From positions 31,542-95,541 of the forward strand of contig NZ_JAVKCA010000014.1 of NCBI RefSeq assembly GCF_040222955.1: a DNA stretch of 64,000 bases. The letters are read 5' to 3'. The notes under the pieces were generated by a model. The model did no database searches. It saw only the letters and a list, made by a program, of their open reading frames with translations, and was not told where the DNA came from. Both the position numbers and the translations under genes were made by a program. The DNA is from Marinoscillum sp040222955. GTDB lineage: Bacteria; Bacteroidota; Bacteroidia; Cytophagales; Cyclobacteriaceae. Each line of letters opens with the position of its first letter. Within the stretch, counting starts at the first letter, position 1. This document shows positions 1 to 9,367 of the stretch, in pieces.

Positions 1-208
1 TCTGCAGAATACTGGCTAAAGCATGCGCCGATGAGCCCTTGCCATTGGTACCGGCAACATGAACGGATTTGAAATTGTTCTGTGGGTTTCCAAGTGCCTC
101 CAGGAGGCGCACGGTATTGCCCAAATCTTTCTTAAAAGCGACTGCTCCTACACGCTGAAACATAGGAAGCCGCTCGTATAAATACGTCAGAGCCTGCTGA
201 TAATCCAT
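1..208 (-). CDS. folC: Folylpolyglutamate/dihydrofolate synthase, N-terminal fragment
   Basis: The gene runs off the left edge; only the first 69 or so codons are present. The ATG at 208-206 opens a protein with the Mur-ligase/FolC phosphate-binding loop HVAGTNGKGSSAHAL near residues 49-63. FolC adds glutamate to folates in the cytoplasm and often also makes dihydrofolate from dihydropteroate. The upstream tonB-like gene stops at 211-209, so the two genes abut with no spacer and folC is the last visible gene of the exbB-exbD-tonB operon. The family call is firm because of the loop; whether the enzyme is mono- or bifunctional cannot be seen here. Confidence 0.9.
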   Translation of the reverse strand, partial: MDYQQALTYLYERLPMFQRVGAVAFKKDLGNTVRLLEALGNPQNNFKSVHVAGTNGKGSSAHALASILQ

Positions 209-1084
209 TTATTTTGATCGGATAATGAAGGTAATGGTGCCCGATGAAATGGGTGCCGGGGAGTAGTCATTGGTCTTGGTGAAAGACAGACGCTCCACCG
301 ACTGCCGGTAATAGCGCTCCACCACGGGTGACACGGTACTGGAAACTAACTCAATGCCTGTGAGGTATCCATCGCTGTCCACTTTGATTCGATAAACAAT
401 TTTGCCCGATTCTGAAGAGGCATCCTTGGGATTGGGTTTGACATCCCAAACCCATCCTGCCATCTGAAGGCTAGCCCCCTCTGCAGATCCCTGCTCTCCC
501 ATCAGCGCACGCCCGTCAATGCTACCTTCCTCTTTTCCTTCAGCCCCTTTTTCCTTTTGCTCCCCTTTGGTGTTATTGGGGTCTCCTTCGGTTTTGGGCA
601 TGGTAGCGGCAGGATTCAGGGTTTCTTTGGTCACCTTTTCAGCTTCCTTAGGTTGGCTCACAGGTTTCGTCTCCTTGACTTCTTCCTTAGGCTTCTCTGC
701 CCGGGGCTTTTCTGTGACCTTTTCTTCTACTACATCAGGTGTGGGGGTTTCCACCAAAGGGACTTCTGTAGGTTCGGTGATTTCCTCAAGTACCTCATCC
801 TGAAATTCCGCAGCTTCCTCTAATGGTACTTCTGAAGGATCTTCGGAGCTCACCTCTTCGGTCTCTTCCTCCGGCTCTTCAATAGGTGTCGGGTTACTAA
901 GGGGTTTCTCTCCTGATCCGGCATCTTCAATGCCGAAACTCAACTCAATACCGTAAGAGGGAATTGGAGGAAAGGGCTCCTTCCAGGCCACAAGAAAGTA
1001 AAAAAGTATCAACATGATCACCTGCACCAATATGGAAGTGAACCATCCGATTTTTCTGTATTTTTTTTCTTTCTCCTCTCCCAT
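209..1084 (-). CDS. tonB: TonB-like energy transducer
   Basis: A 291-residue protein with one N-terminal membrane helix (about residues 14-34), a long Glu/Pro/Lys-rich stretch (about 60-190) that would span the periplasm, and a C-terminal domain (about 205-291) with the TonB-like pattern of a short strand, an SS pair and a final beta strand. TonB couples the proton motive force, delivered by ExbB/ExbD, to outer-membrane receptors. The ATG at 1084 was chosen; a GTG at 1087 directly before it overlaps the exbD stop and is the alternative. It sits directly downstream of exbD. Sequence identity in the C-terminal domain looks low, so a TolA-like role is not excluded. Confidence 0.8.
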   Translation of the reverse strand: MGEEKEKKYRKIGWFTSILVQVIMLILFYFLVAWKEPFPPIPSYGIELSFGIEDAGSGEKPLSNPTPIEEPEEETEEVSSEDPSEVPLEEAAEFQDEVLEEITEPTEVPLVETPTPDVVEEKVTEKPRAEKPKEEVKETKPVSQPKEAEKVTKETLNPAATMPKTEGDPNNTKGEQKEKGAEGKEEGSIDGRALMGEQGSAEGASLQMAGWVWDVKPNPKDASSESGKIVYRIKVDSDGYLTGIELVSSTVSPVVERYYRQSVERLSFTKTNDYSPAPISSGTITFIIRSK

Positions 1085-1086
1085 CA

Positions 1087-1476
1087 CTATTCAGGTTTGG
1101 TGGCAATAGACACCCTGGCCTCCAAAGCAGTGGCAATCCCGGCCACTTTCACCACATACTCCACAGGAACTGACTTATCACAGTGAAGTACTACAACTCC
1201 TTCTTTTCCAGCAAAGGCATCGCGCAATACCGCTTCCAGCTGATTGACACTGACTTTGCGATCATTCACGTAGTATTGGAGGTCTTCAGTAATGGTGACT
1301 CCAACCTTTTGCATCACAATCTCCGAACTGCGGCTCGAGGGTACATTCACGGGCAACCCCGATGGGGTGATAAAGGAAGCCGTCAGCATAAAGAAGATCA
1401 ACAACAGGAAAATGATATCCGTCATTGACGACATGCTGAAGGCTGCTTCTACTTTATGTTTTGAATTGAGGTTCAT
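1087..1476 (-). CDS. exbD: ExbD/TolR-family biopolymer transport protein
   Basis: A 129-residue protein with the ExbD pattern: a short cytoplasmic N-terminus, one membrane helix (about 17-38) containing MTDIIFLLLIFFMLTAS, whose Asp is the conserved proton-carrying residue of the family, and a small periplasmic domain with VVLHCDKSVPVEYVVKVAG. It works in the inner membrane with ExbB as a proton-driven motor for the TonB-like protein. Its ATG overlaps the exbB stop by 4 bases, and its TAG stop touches the next gene, so the three are translationally coupled. Confidence 0.93.
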   Translation of the reverse strand: MNLNSKHKVEAAFSMSSMTDIIFLLLIFFMLTASFITPSGLPVNVPSSRSSEIVMQKVGVTITEDLQYYVNDRKVSVNQLEAVLRDAFAGKEGVVVLHCDKSVPVEYVVKVAGIATALEARVSIATKPE

Positions 1477-2129
1477 TTCTGAGGTTCCTGAAGTAGGTCA
1501 ACAAAATCAATGGCCGAATACTCCATCTTGTGAACGAGTTTCTGCACCCGGGTGACGAGGTAGTTGTATCCCAGGTAGGCCAGGATACCCACGAAAAGGC
1601 CAGCTGCTGTGGTGACCATGGCTTCATAGATACCACTCGACAGTAGCTTTGGGCTTACAGCACCCTCCTCCTGAGCGATCGCGATGAAAGCCTGTATCAT
1701 TCCGGTAACGGTACCCAAAAATCCAATCATAGGTGCCACACCTGATATGGTGGCCAACATACTGAGGTTTTTCTCTAGTTGGTAGATCTCTATTTTACCG
1801 GTGTTTTCAATGCTTACTTCAATGTTCTTGAGGGGGCTGCCTATCCTACTAATTCCCTTTTCGATCATTCGGGCCACGGGTGTATCCGTTTGGGCACAAA
1901 GTAGCTTGGCCCCATCCACCTCTCCGGAAAGCACCATACTTCTGATTCTGTCCTTAAAGTCAATCGGAGTTTTAGAGGAATTTTTAATGAGTAACAGGCG
2001 CTCCACAAAGATGTAGATGGCTCCAATCCAGAGCAGCAGAATGGGAATCATCATAAAGCCACCATTGAGCAGTAGCTCTAATACAGAAATGGTCTCAAGG
2101 CCATCAACAGGTTCTATTTGAAGAAGCAT
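1473..2129 (-). CDS. exbB: MotA/TolQ/ExbB proton channel family protein
   Basis: A 218-residue inner-membrane protein with three hydrophobic segments (about 25-48, 125-150 and 165-190), as expected for ExbB/TolQ. The segment LATISGVAPMIGFLGTVTGM is the family signature around the second helix, and AMVTTAAGLFVGILAYLGYN covers the third. ExbB pentamers form the channel around ExbD. This is the first gene of the exbB-exbD-tonB-folC run; a strong terminator lies just upstream, so its own promoter must be within or just after that hairpin region. Confidence 0.93.
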   Translation of the reverse strand: MLLQIEPVDGLETISVLELLLNGGFMMIPILLLWIGAIYIFVERLLLIKNSSKTPIDFKDRIRSMVLSGEVDGAKLLCAQTDTPVARMIEKGISRIGSPLKNIEVSIENTGKIEIYQLEKNLSMLATISGVAPMIGFLGTVTGMIQAFIAIAQEEGAVSPKLLSSGIYEAMVTTAAGLFVGILAYLGYNYLVTRVQKLVHKMEYSAIDFVDLLQEPQK

Positions 2130-2148
2130 ATTTTTATTAAAGGTCTAT

Positions 2149-2197
2149 AAAACAAAAAATCGTTTAATCCCGCGAAGGTAACGCGGGATTAAACGAT
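2149..2197 (-). terminator. Rho-independent terminator after the SPOR gene
   Basis: A perfect 16-bp inverted repeat (2159-2174 with 2182-2197, 7-base loop), GC-rich at its tip, followed on the minus strand by six T, a G and four T. It lies just past the stop of the SPOR gene at 2218 and separates it from exbB, so the two are distinct transcription units. Confidence 0.88.
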
Positions 2198-2217
2198 AGA
2201 TTGTTAACTAAGTTTGT

Positions 2218-3261
2218 TTAATATCTAAGTGTCCAGACGTCCGATCCATACTCTGATTTGTAACCATCAAGACTCTGCTGAGCGTCCTTGAAAGTATCGA
2301 ATCCGGCAATGGCCACCCTATAGAATCGGGAGTCATTAAATGGAGGGATCACCATCGGACTTTTTCCTTCTGCTGCCAGTTTATTGGCATAGTCAGTCGC
2401 CAGGTCATCGTCGAAAAAGCTGCCCACGATCACGTATGTTTTCCCGGTGGCCTGATCAAACTTGGTGATCTCACCCGCAGGTAATGTAGTACTTGGCTTT
2501 GGCTTTTGTGTTTTTGGCTTAGTAACCGCAACCGGCTTCTTCTCTTCTACTTTCACCGGAGCCTCTTCTTTGGGCACTTCCTTCACTTCAGGCTCGGGCT
2601 TTTTGGCAGGCGCCTTCTGCTCCACTTTGGCTACTTTCTTTTCTTCAGGTGCTTCTCCATCGCCACTATATAAGTATAGCAGCACCACCGCAATCGCAGC
2701 AAAAAGAAGTGTACCTATCACTACCGTTCTGACAAACTTACCCTTGTTGGATTCGTGATCTTCTTCTGAAACCAAACCTGATGAAGCCGTGTAAGCCGAA
2801 GGCTCATAGGTCTCTTCCGTATATTCCGAAGTGGCCCCAAATCCGGTATCATTGCTGTCATCTTCAAAAACAGAGGCCGCTATCTGCTCCTCTCCCTGAG
2901 CTTCAAACTCTTCGTAGGACTCCTCTTCGTAAAATCCTCCGGTTTCATCATCAGACTTCAGTTCATCCTCAAGTTCCTTCTCCAGCTCCTTTTCCCAATC
3001 TTCAGGCTCATCTGAATCTTCAAGATCGGCAGCAGTGAGCTCCACATCATCCAGGTTATCCCCGCTCAAATCAATATCATCGTCCTTGGGCACTATCTCT
3101 TCCTCCAAAGCATCCTCCTGCTCTTCGTCCGAGAGATCCTCATCATCATCGTCGTCCAATTCATCATATTCCAGATCCGGTAACCCGAAATCCTCATCAT
3201 CATCGAATTGATCGTCTCTTTCTTCCTCCGGATCTTCGTTTTTATTTTTGTCGTCAGCCAT
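2218..3261 (-). CDS. Acidic membrane protein with C-terminal SPOR domain
   Basis: A 347-residue protein in three parts. Residues 1-170 are extremely rich in Asp and Glu with almost no predicted fold. A membrane helix follows at about 177-196. A Lys/Pro/Glu-rich linker (about 205-260) leads to a SPOR-type domain (about 268-347) containing KTYVIVGSFFDDDLATDYA and ending in WTLRY. SPOR domains bind peptidoglycan stripped of stem peptides, usually at division sites. The topology implies an acidic cytoplasmic tail and a periplasmic SPOR domain. It is transcribed alone between a 85-base upstream gap and a strong terminator. A role in envelope or division biology is inferred from the domain only. 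Confidence 0.85.
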   Translation of the reverse strand: MADDKNKNEDPEEERDDQFDDDEDFGLPDLEYDELDDDDDEDLSDEEQEDALEEEIVPKDDDIDLSGDNLDDVELTAADLEDSDEPEDWEKELEKELEDELKSDDETGGFYEEESYEEFEAQGEEQIAASVFEDDSNDTGFGATSEYTEETYEPSAYTASSGLVSEEDHESNKGKFVRTVVIGTLLFAAIAVVLLYLYSGDGEAPEEKKVAKVEQKAPAKKPEPEVKEVPKEEAPVKVEEKKPVAVTKPKTQKPKPSTTLPAGEITKFDQATGKTYVIVGSFFDDDLATDYANKLAAEGKSPMVIPPFNDSRFYRVAIAGFDTFKDAQQSLDGYKSEYGSDVWTLRY

Positions 3262-3346
3262 TAGATTAGATTTAGTAAAACCAAGATAGTAAAAACTTCA
3301 TTATTCCAAAACAATGCGTTTTTCTTTTGCTTGGCGAATATGTCAC

Positions 3347-5017
3347 TTAAAAACGATAAATAAAACCCAATTTACCCGTTAAACCGCGTGAAGGGTAATT
3401 GAGATATCGCTGGTACTCTACTCCCAGGAGATTTTTCACCTCCACAAATCCTGAAAACGCTTCCGAAAAAGCATAATTACCCCCGACTCCCATATCAACG
3501 ATCGCAGGGAGCACATTGACCCCTGTTGCATTTGACTCCTGCCCCTTGATACCATCCAAAATCAGGATGCCGGCATTTAGCCTCAGCGCTTCACCTATTG
3601 CCTGCTCCACCTTCAAATTGACCTGAGTAGCAGGCAGATACCACGCCTCCAAAACCTCGTCTGTCTGGTACCCTGAGAAAGTCATTTCAGCAGTGATACT
3701 GGTTCGGTTGGTCATGTACTTGACCAAAACACCCAGGTCCACCTGACCAAAGTTTCCCTGATCATAAGTCAAAAGAAAACGGGAACTGTCCCCGATAGCC
3801 GGAGCCATCAAGGCCTTTTGCTGTGTCAGGGAGTAGCGAATAAAGGGCTGGAGCATGAAATTTTCAAGAAAGAGAAACTGCAATCCGGTATGCAACGAAA
3901 TCTTTTCGTTCTCATTTCGCAAGGTAAGCGAATCGTCGAGGTATCTATTGGCCAGGCGGGCATTGTTCAAACTCATGGAAGTGAGCCCGCCCGAAAGCTC
4001 CGCATAAATACCCAAATGATCATTGAGATGGTATTTGGCCGACAAGTCCGGGTACACAAATAGCTGTGTACTGCTCGCACTGTCGCTACCCAGGGCCAAT
4101 GTAACTCCGGCTTTTAAGACCATCTTTTCCTGACGAAACCGTACGTACGGGGTTATGTCAAATACATTTCGCTTTTGAGAAAGCTGTCCACTCTGATAGG
4201 CCAGGTAACTGTACCCCACCTCAGCACCGGCGCGGAGAGTTGAGTTAATTTCATAGTCTGAGCTACCCTGTAGACTAAAGTGTGACTCCTTATTGAAGGC
4301 TTCCAATCCTTTAACGCCTATATTGGTAAAACTCATCCCCGGTTTAATGGCAAAGCTGACTTCAGAATCTTCAACTGACCTAAATACGCTGGATAAGGTG
4401 AAATGATTCGCTGAAACCTTATCTGTTATAGGGTTCAGGTCTCCGGGATTAAGGAAGGTAGGTTCCTGATAACCGTAATAGTAATAGGCCTCCCTTTCAT
4501 AAAAAAATGAAGGTAAAATAACCACCGAAGCCCCCTCAAGGACAGCATTCAGTAGCATATCTGATCTTCCATAGGCACTTTTCTCTTCGTTCACCGGGCC
4601 TTTGGCAAAAGACTCGTGACTAACCCATGCCCCCACACTGCCCTGAGAAATTTGCTGTCCCATATACCCTTCTATTAAGGGTGAGAGGTAGTTGCCAAAT
4701 CCCGCTTTCACATAATTATGATTGCGTGAGTCTTCGGCATTAACCTGATAAGGTTTGGTCTGCAACCGATAGTTGAAGGGAGAAAATTCAAATGAAGGCT
4801 GTGAAAGGTTGAACCGAAGGGTAACCGTATCGCTGGAAATGGGCAATACCTCGGTTTTCTGATAATTTCTCCCCGCTTTGGGAAGTGTTAAAGGTTTGTC
4901 CTTCTCGATAATGATCTGCGCGTCTTCTATCTCGCCTGTGGGCACATCCTGAGCGCTCAATGGCGTAAAACCAATGATCAATATAGCTGTAAAAAGAAGA
5001 TAGGGTATCTTTCTCAT
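3347..5017 (-). CDS. Outer-membrane beta-barrel protein, TonB-receptor-like barrel without plug
   Basis: A 556-residue protein with a signal peptide (about 1-22, cut after LSAQ) and a barrel of alternating beta strands ending in the outer-membrane signature KLGFIYRF, with a C-terminal Phe. The strands resemble the barrel half of TonB-dependent receptors, but there is no plug domain and no carboxypeptidase-like domain, and the length is well below that of a normal receptor. Its ATG overlaps the stop of the large TPR gene upstream by 4 bases, so the two are coupled and probably work together at the outer membrane. The substrate is unknown. Confidence 0.75.
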   Translation of the reverse strand: MRKIPYLLFTAILIIGFTPLSAQDVPTGEIEDAQIIIEKDKPLTLPKAGRNYQKTEVLPISSDTVTLRFNLSQPSFEFSPFNYRLQTKPYQVNAEDSRNHNYVKAGFGNYLSPLIEGYMGQQISQGSVGAWVSHESFAKGPVNEEKSAYGRSDMLLNAVLEGASVVILPSFFYEREAYYYYGYQEPTFLNPGDLNPITDKVSANHFTLSSVFRSVEDSEVSFAIKPGMSFTNIGVKGLEAFNKESHFSLQGSSDYEINSTLRAGAEVGYSYLAYQSGQLSQKRNVFDITPYVRFRQEKMVLKAGVTLALGSDSASSTQLFVYPDLSAKYHLNDHLGIYAELSGGLTSMSLNNARLANRYLDDSLTLRNENEKISLHTGLQFLFLENFMLQPFIRYSLTQQKALMAPAIGDSSRFLLTYDQGNFGQVDLGVLVKYMTNRTSITAEMTFSGYQTDEVLEAWYLPATQVNLKVEQAIGEALRLNAGILILDGIKGQESNATGVNVLPAIVDMGVGGNYAFSEAFSGFVEVKNLLGVEYQRYLNYPSRGLTGKLGFIYRF

Positions 5018-8000
5018 TTGATTGAATCGGTTTTAATCGTATCCGAAACCAGTAGCTTCGATTCCTCATTTTTGATCTTCATCAACTTCTGACTGGCTTC
5101 CTTCCTGATCTCAGGAATGGTTGCATTGGCAATGATTGATTCTACCGTAGCCCTTGCCTGGAGCAGTTCACCCATCGCCAGGTAGTTATCGGCAATGAGT
5201 AAAAACGACTTCCCAATCCAATACGGATAAGATCCAAAGCTTCGGTTGAGATCAAAAAGGACTTCCAGAGATCGTTTGGACTTGCCCTGTTCGAAATATA
5301 CCCGTCCCAGAAGATAGGTGGCTTCTACCCCACTTTCATTTTTAGAATCATTCATCACTTTGAGCAACTCATCCACCGCAAGGTTATAATTCTTCTTTTG
5401 CAGGTAGATTTTACCTTTCACCAGCCAGGCAGAAGCTTCTGCATTGGCTGGTTTATAGTCGCTTGTCAGAATTTGATCTGCAAAGTAGAGTGTACTGTCT
5501 GGCTGATTTATCTTGACATAGGTATTCATAAGCCCTTCGTGCGCCTGAAATGTTTCCTTTTGGTTAACCGCTCGTTTGCCTAACAAGTGATAATTATTAA
5601 TCGCCTGAGAAAACTGCCCCAGATTCACCAGTGCCTTCCCACGCTTATCCAGGGAGCGACTGATATAAGCTGATCCCGGGATGGCAATGACCTGTCCAAA
5701 TCCATCAGTCGCCTGCTGCCAGTTTTCATTTCTGTAGTACGAATCCGCCAGAAAATAAAGCGCATCCTCTTTAAAGGGACTGTTGGGATATTTGGCCATG
5801 AACGCTTTGAGCTTTTCTATAGACTCCCCATACTTTTGGTTATAGTAAGCCCCCTTAGCGGCCTCAAAGGCAACCACCTCCAAACTGTTGTCGTCAGGAT
5901 GAGCTTTCTGATAAGCCTCCATATACGTATCAAAATCCGGTATATCCACCCCTTTCTTCACAAGCTCCTGCAATCCCAGCAACGCGGAATTGGCTACCTG
6001 ATGACTCAGGTGATTTTCCAAAACATACTCGTAGGCCTTACGTGACTCCTGATACTGGCCAAGATTGAAATGGCTCAGCGCCTGCTGACTTTTAGCATAA
6101 GGAACGAGGGTGCTTTCAGGGTAATCACTCAAAAGTCTGTTGATATGGGTAATGGAGCCCTGAAAATCTCCAGATTCAGCTTTCATGTCTGCCAGCTGAA
6201 AAAGCGCTTTGTCACCGTATCCCGACCGAGGATTGCGAAGCGCTTTCCCAAATTCATTTTGAGCCTTCGCTTCATCCCCTTTCAACCGATACACCAGGCC
6301 CATCTGGTAAGTGACATAGGGCACATATTGCGGATCAGTGACCTCTGAGTAAGCCCGGATGGCCTGATCATATTTCTTTTGCACATAGTAGCAATCTGCA
6401 ACACGAACCAGTGCATCCTGATAAAAGTCGTCGGTCGGATTGGCCTTTCTTATGTAGGTGAGGAAATAGCCCTCTGCTTTATCAAATGCTTTGTCATTGT
6501 AAAATACATACCCCAAACCATAGTTGGAGTAAATAGCCCACTGTGGATCTCCGCTTTCGATGCTTTTGCGGTAGGCATTTCCTGCCTGACCGGATTGATT
6601 GAGAATGGTGTGACATTCCCCTTTCAGGTAATAGGCCTGAGCCGCAATACGGGTATCAATGGGGAAATCTGTGGACTTATCAAAATAAAGCAATGCCTGC
6701 TGAAATCTACTGTCATTGAACAGAAGCTGGCCCTTCTGAAAGGTCACTTTCTGATAGGCCTTCTTCAAAGGCAAAGACTTGTTTTTGATGGACTCCAGGT
6801 GAGCAATGGCCTGGTCATAATTAGAGGTTTTCAAATAGGCCTGTGCCAGAAGTTCGTTCGCTTCTACCTTCCATCGGCTATTTGGAAACTGATCGATGAA
6901 TGCCGTAAAATCCACAATGGCTTCTGCATACTGTGCCCTTTGAAAGTTGATTTTACCGATGGTAAAAGCTGACTCCTCTCTCATGTCATCATCTTCGGTG
7001 CTTTTGGCCACGGTTTTAAACGCACTGTAAGCATAGTTGAGGTTTTGTTCCTTCAGATATAACTGACCAAGGTAGAAACTGCTGATATGCCCCATCGCTC
7101 CCTTTTCCAGCCCGGCTTTCTTAAAATTTTCGATGGCTTTCAGGTTTTCACCCGTCTGAAAGTAGGCAAATCCGAGTTTGTAGAAAGTTTCAGCATCCGC
7201 TCTGCTTCCGGACATGTCCAGGTATTTCTGGAGATAGCTGGCTGCCAAAGTATACTTCTTATCTCCGAAATAAGCCTCACCCAGTAGCTTATTGAGCTGT
7301 TTATTCTTCTCCGAAACTTTATTGGAAACCTGAGCTCCGGCGTATTTGTATAACTGTGCATACCTGTTGGTATGAAAGTAAATCCCCGCAATCATCATGG
7401 TTACCTCATCGGCATAAGGTGTGGAGAGTCCGTCCAAAGCCTCCAGCACTGAAAGGGCCTGATTGTAATCACCCCTGTCAAAATAGATTCCTCCCAAATA
7501 GTAGGAGGATTCGTTGAAATAGCTGCCGCGATAGTTTTGAACTGCCTCAAAATTACTTTCTGCCTCAGCCTGATTGCCTGTTTCCAAATAAGAATAGCCC
7601 TGCCTGAATCTCCAGGCCTCTTCATCCCTGGCATTTAGCTGACTACCAGAAACTTGTGTGAAATATTTAAGCGCCTCCTCATGGTCATTCTTCGCAAAAA
7701 AATGACTTCCGAGCACATAATAACCACTGCCAGCCAAAGGATGCAGGGGTTCCTGACGGATGAATGTGAGTAGCTTTGACACCCCTTCCGAGTCACCCGA
7801 CCTTAACGCTGCGATGGCCAGGTAGTAATCAGCTTCAATCACCGCATCCTTACTCAGTGCCAGGTATTGTGCAAACAAGTTTTTGGCTGCTCCATAGGCT
7901 TCCTGCTGAAAAGCATCCAAACCCTGATCATAGAATTTGTCCGGCGGTATGTTGGAGAGCGTTTCCTGAGCCTGAGCCCCCCAAGACAGAGCAACTAATA

Positions 8001-8025
8001 TTAGAGTGAAAATGCTGGTGCGCAT
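5014..8025 (-). CDS. Large periplasmic tetratricopeptide-repeat protein
   Basis: About 1003 residues from the ATG at 8025, which gives a clean signal peptide (MRTSIFTLILVALSWGAQAQ); a start at 8082 would put 19 charged residues in front of it. The rest is a nearly continuous run of TPR helical hairpins such as GDYNQALSVLEAL and KYTLAASYLQKYLDMSG. It belongs to the tol-pal/YbgF-like TPR scaffolds by look, but no enzymatic domain is visible. It is translationally coupled to the downstream barrel protein. The pair is probably a periplasmic scaffold with its outer-membrane partner; the function is not known to me. Confidence 0.8.
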   Translation of the reverse strand: MRTSIFTLILVALSWGAQAQETLSNIPPDKFYDQGLDAFQQEAYGAAKNLFAQYLALSKDAVIEADYYLAIAALRSGDSEGVSKLLTFIRQEPLHPLAGSGYYVLGSHFFAKNDHEEALKYFTQVSGSQLNARDEEAWRFRQGYSYLETGNQAEAESNFEAVQNYRGSYFNESSYYLGGIYFDRGDYNQALSVLEALDGLSTPYADEVTMMIAGIYFHTNRYAQLYKYAGAQVSNKVSEKNKQLNKLLGEAYFGDKKYTLAASYLQKYLDMSGSRADAETFYKLGFAYFQTGENLKAIENFKKAGLEKGAMGHISSFYLGQLYLKEQNLNYAYSAFKTVAKSTEDDDMREESAFTIGKINFQRAQYAEAIVDFTAFIDQFPNSRWKVEANELLAQAYLKTSNYDQAIAHLESIKNKSLPLKKAYQKVTFQKGQLLFNDSRFQQALLYFDKSTDFPIDTRIAAQAYYLKGECHTILNQSGQAGNAYRKSIESGDPQWAIYSNYGLGYVFYNDKAFDKAEGYFLTYIRKANPTDDFYQDALVRVADCYYVQKKYDQAIRAYSEVTDPQYVPYVTYQMGLVYRLKGDEAKAQNEFGKALRNPRSGYGDKALFQLADMKAESGDFQGSITHINRLLSDYPESTLVPYAKSQQALSHFNLGQYQESRKAYEYVLENHLSHQVANSALLGLQELVKKGVDIPDFDTYMEAYQKAHPDDNSLEVVAFEAAKGAYYNQKYGESIEKLKAFMAKYPNSPFKEDALYFLADSYYRNENWQQATDGFGQVIAIPGSAYISRSLDKRGKALVNLGQFSQAINNYHLLGKRAVNQKETFQAHEGLMNTYVKINQPDSTLYFADQILTSDYKPANAEASAWLVKGKIYLQKKNYNLAVDELLKVMNDSKNESGVEATYLLGRVYFEQGKSKRSLEVLFDLNRSFGSYPYWIGKSFLLIADNYLAMGELLQARATVESIIANATIPEIRKEASQKLMKIKNEESKLLVSDTIKTDSIK

Positions 8026-8078
8026 AGCTGATTTATCCTGATTCTTAAGCCTTGAACGTAAACTTGCCTTTAAGTGTA

Positions 8079-9098
8079 TCAATGCATCAATTTAAAAATG
8101 AGTTCTTTCAAAATATCGCCATCTTTCATACTGGCAGATCCGATGCCTTTTGACTGTAAATCCGCCTGATGAATTAATTCGATGTTTCTGATCACTACGT
8201 GCGCCGGATAGTTTCGTGCGGCCTGAATGTACTCATTGGCAAAGAATGGGTTAACCCCAATGGCCCGGGCAACCGCATTTTTATCAAAAGCATTTTGATG
8301 ATGAATCAGAAGAAGTTTAGAGAAATAAGCATACAGGTTAGCAATCACCAGTATGAGTGGATTACTGGAAGGATTGGCCGAAAAGTAAGTAATGATCTTG
8401 AAAACCTTCACTTCATCCCTGAGAGACAGTGCTTTTTGCAGTTCGAAGGTATTGTAGTCCTTGCTGATGCCCACGTACTTCTGCACTGCCACCTCATCTA
8501 TCTGCTGATCTGCCGGGATGTTCAACCTCAGCTTATCCAGCTCATTGGCGAGCCTTTGCAGGTTGTTGCCAATATTCTCTGTTAGGATCATGATTGCCTT
8601 CTCCGAAATATTAGCTCCGGATGCCTGGGCATATGACCTTACCCACCCCGGCACTTTATCATCATAGATTTTTTTGGAGTTGAGAAAGACACAATGCTTT
8701 TCGAGCGTCTTGGCGATTTTGGTCCGGCGATCAAGCGTCTTGTACTTATGACCAAAAACCAGAATGGTTGTGGCCAATGGATTCTCAAGGTATGCCGTCA
8801 GAAACTTCTGTGCCTCTTCTTTTTTCCAGTCTCTGATTTCCTGCGCTTCCTTGATGATCACCACCTGACGTTCGCCCATCATAGGGTATTTTCTGGCCAC
8901 ATTCAGAATGTCTGTAAAGGAGATCTCTTTACCGTAAAGGACATATTGATTAAAGCTTTTCTGAGTGTCGTCCAGCGCATTCAGCTCTATGTGCTCTATG
9001 ATGTTGTCGATAAAAAAAGGCTCCTCTCCCTGCAAAAAATACAATGGTGAGTATTTACCCTTTTGTAAGTCTTTGATTATCTCAACGTATTCGGCCAT
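8079..9098 (-). CDS. holA: DNA polymerase III delta subunit (clamp-loader wrench)
   Basis: A 339-residue protein from the ATG at 9098; an upstream ATG at 9125 is possible but adds nine residues not expected for the family. The N-terminal part has SPLYFLQGEEPFFIDNIIEH, the HolA hallmark, then a degenerate AAA+ fold (for example YPMMGERQVVIIKEAQEIRD) and a helical C-terminal collar domain. HolA opens the beta sliding clamp within the clamp-loader complex. The gene is followed after 53 bases by the TPR gene. Confidence 0.92.
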   Translation of the reverse strand: MAEYVEIIKDLQKGKYSPLYFLQGEEPFFIDNIIEHIELNALDDTQKSFNQYVLYGKEISFTDILNVARKYPMMGERQVVIIKEAQEIRDWKKEEAQKFLTAYLENPLATTILVFGHKYKTLDRRTKIAKTLEKHCVFLNSKKIYDDKVPGWVRSYAQASGANISEKAIMILTENIGNNLQRLANELDKLRLNIPADQQIDEVAVQKYVGISKDYNTFELQKALSLRDEVKVFKIITYFSANPSSNPLILVIANLYAYFSKLLLIHHQNAFDKNAVARAIGVNPFFANEYIQAARNYPAHVVIRNIELIHQADLQSKGIGSASMKDGDILKELIFKLMH

Positions 9099-9367
9099 AG
9101 CGGTAAAGTTAATATGACTGGACATTTAGGCTTTGGATATCTGGAATAAAAAGTAATTTCATTCTACCCGCACAACACAGGGCCTTCTGCCTGATTCCGA
9201 TAGGCCCAAAAACGGGTTTTCATTTTATGGAAAACTATGATTGAAGAATCGAGTTTCGTTATGAAATATTCAAAATATTATTGATTTATATAAATATTTA
9301 TTAATACTCTTTTATTTTCATTTGAATATTCGTATATTCCTAATCATTTACTTTAAAATATATCAAT
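9099..9367 (+). promoter_or_regulatory. AT-rich divergent intergenic region before the ATP-grasp operon
   Basis: A 269-base gap between the divergently transcribed holA and ATP-grasp genes. The part nearest the plus-strand gene (about 9240-9367) is strikingly AT-rich compared with the rest of the window. Promoters for both directions must lie here; I could not pick out a convincing Bacteroidota -33/-7 pair. Confidence 0.45.

Noticed and set aside
6379..6972. Plus-strand open frame of 197 codons
   Set aside because: Antisense to the TPR gene and without protein-like motif content.
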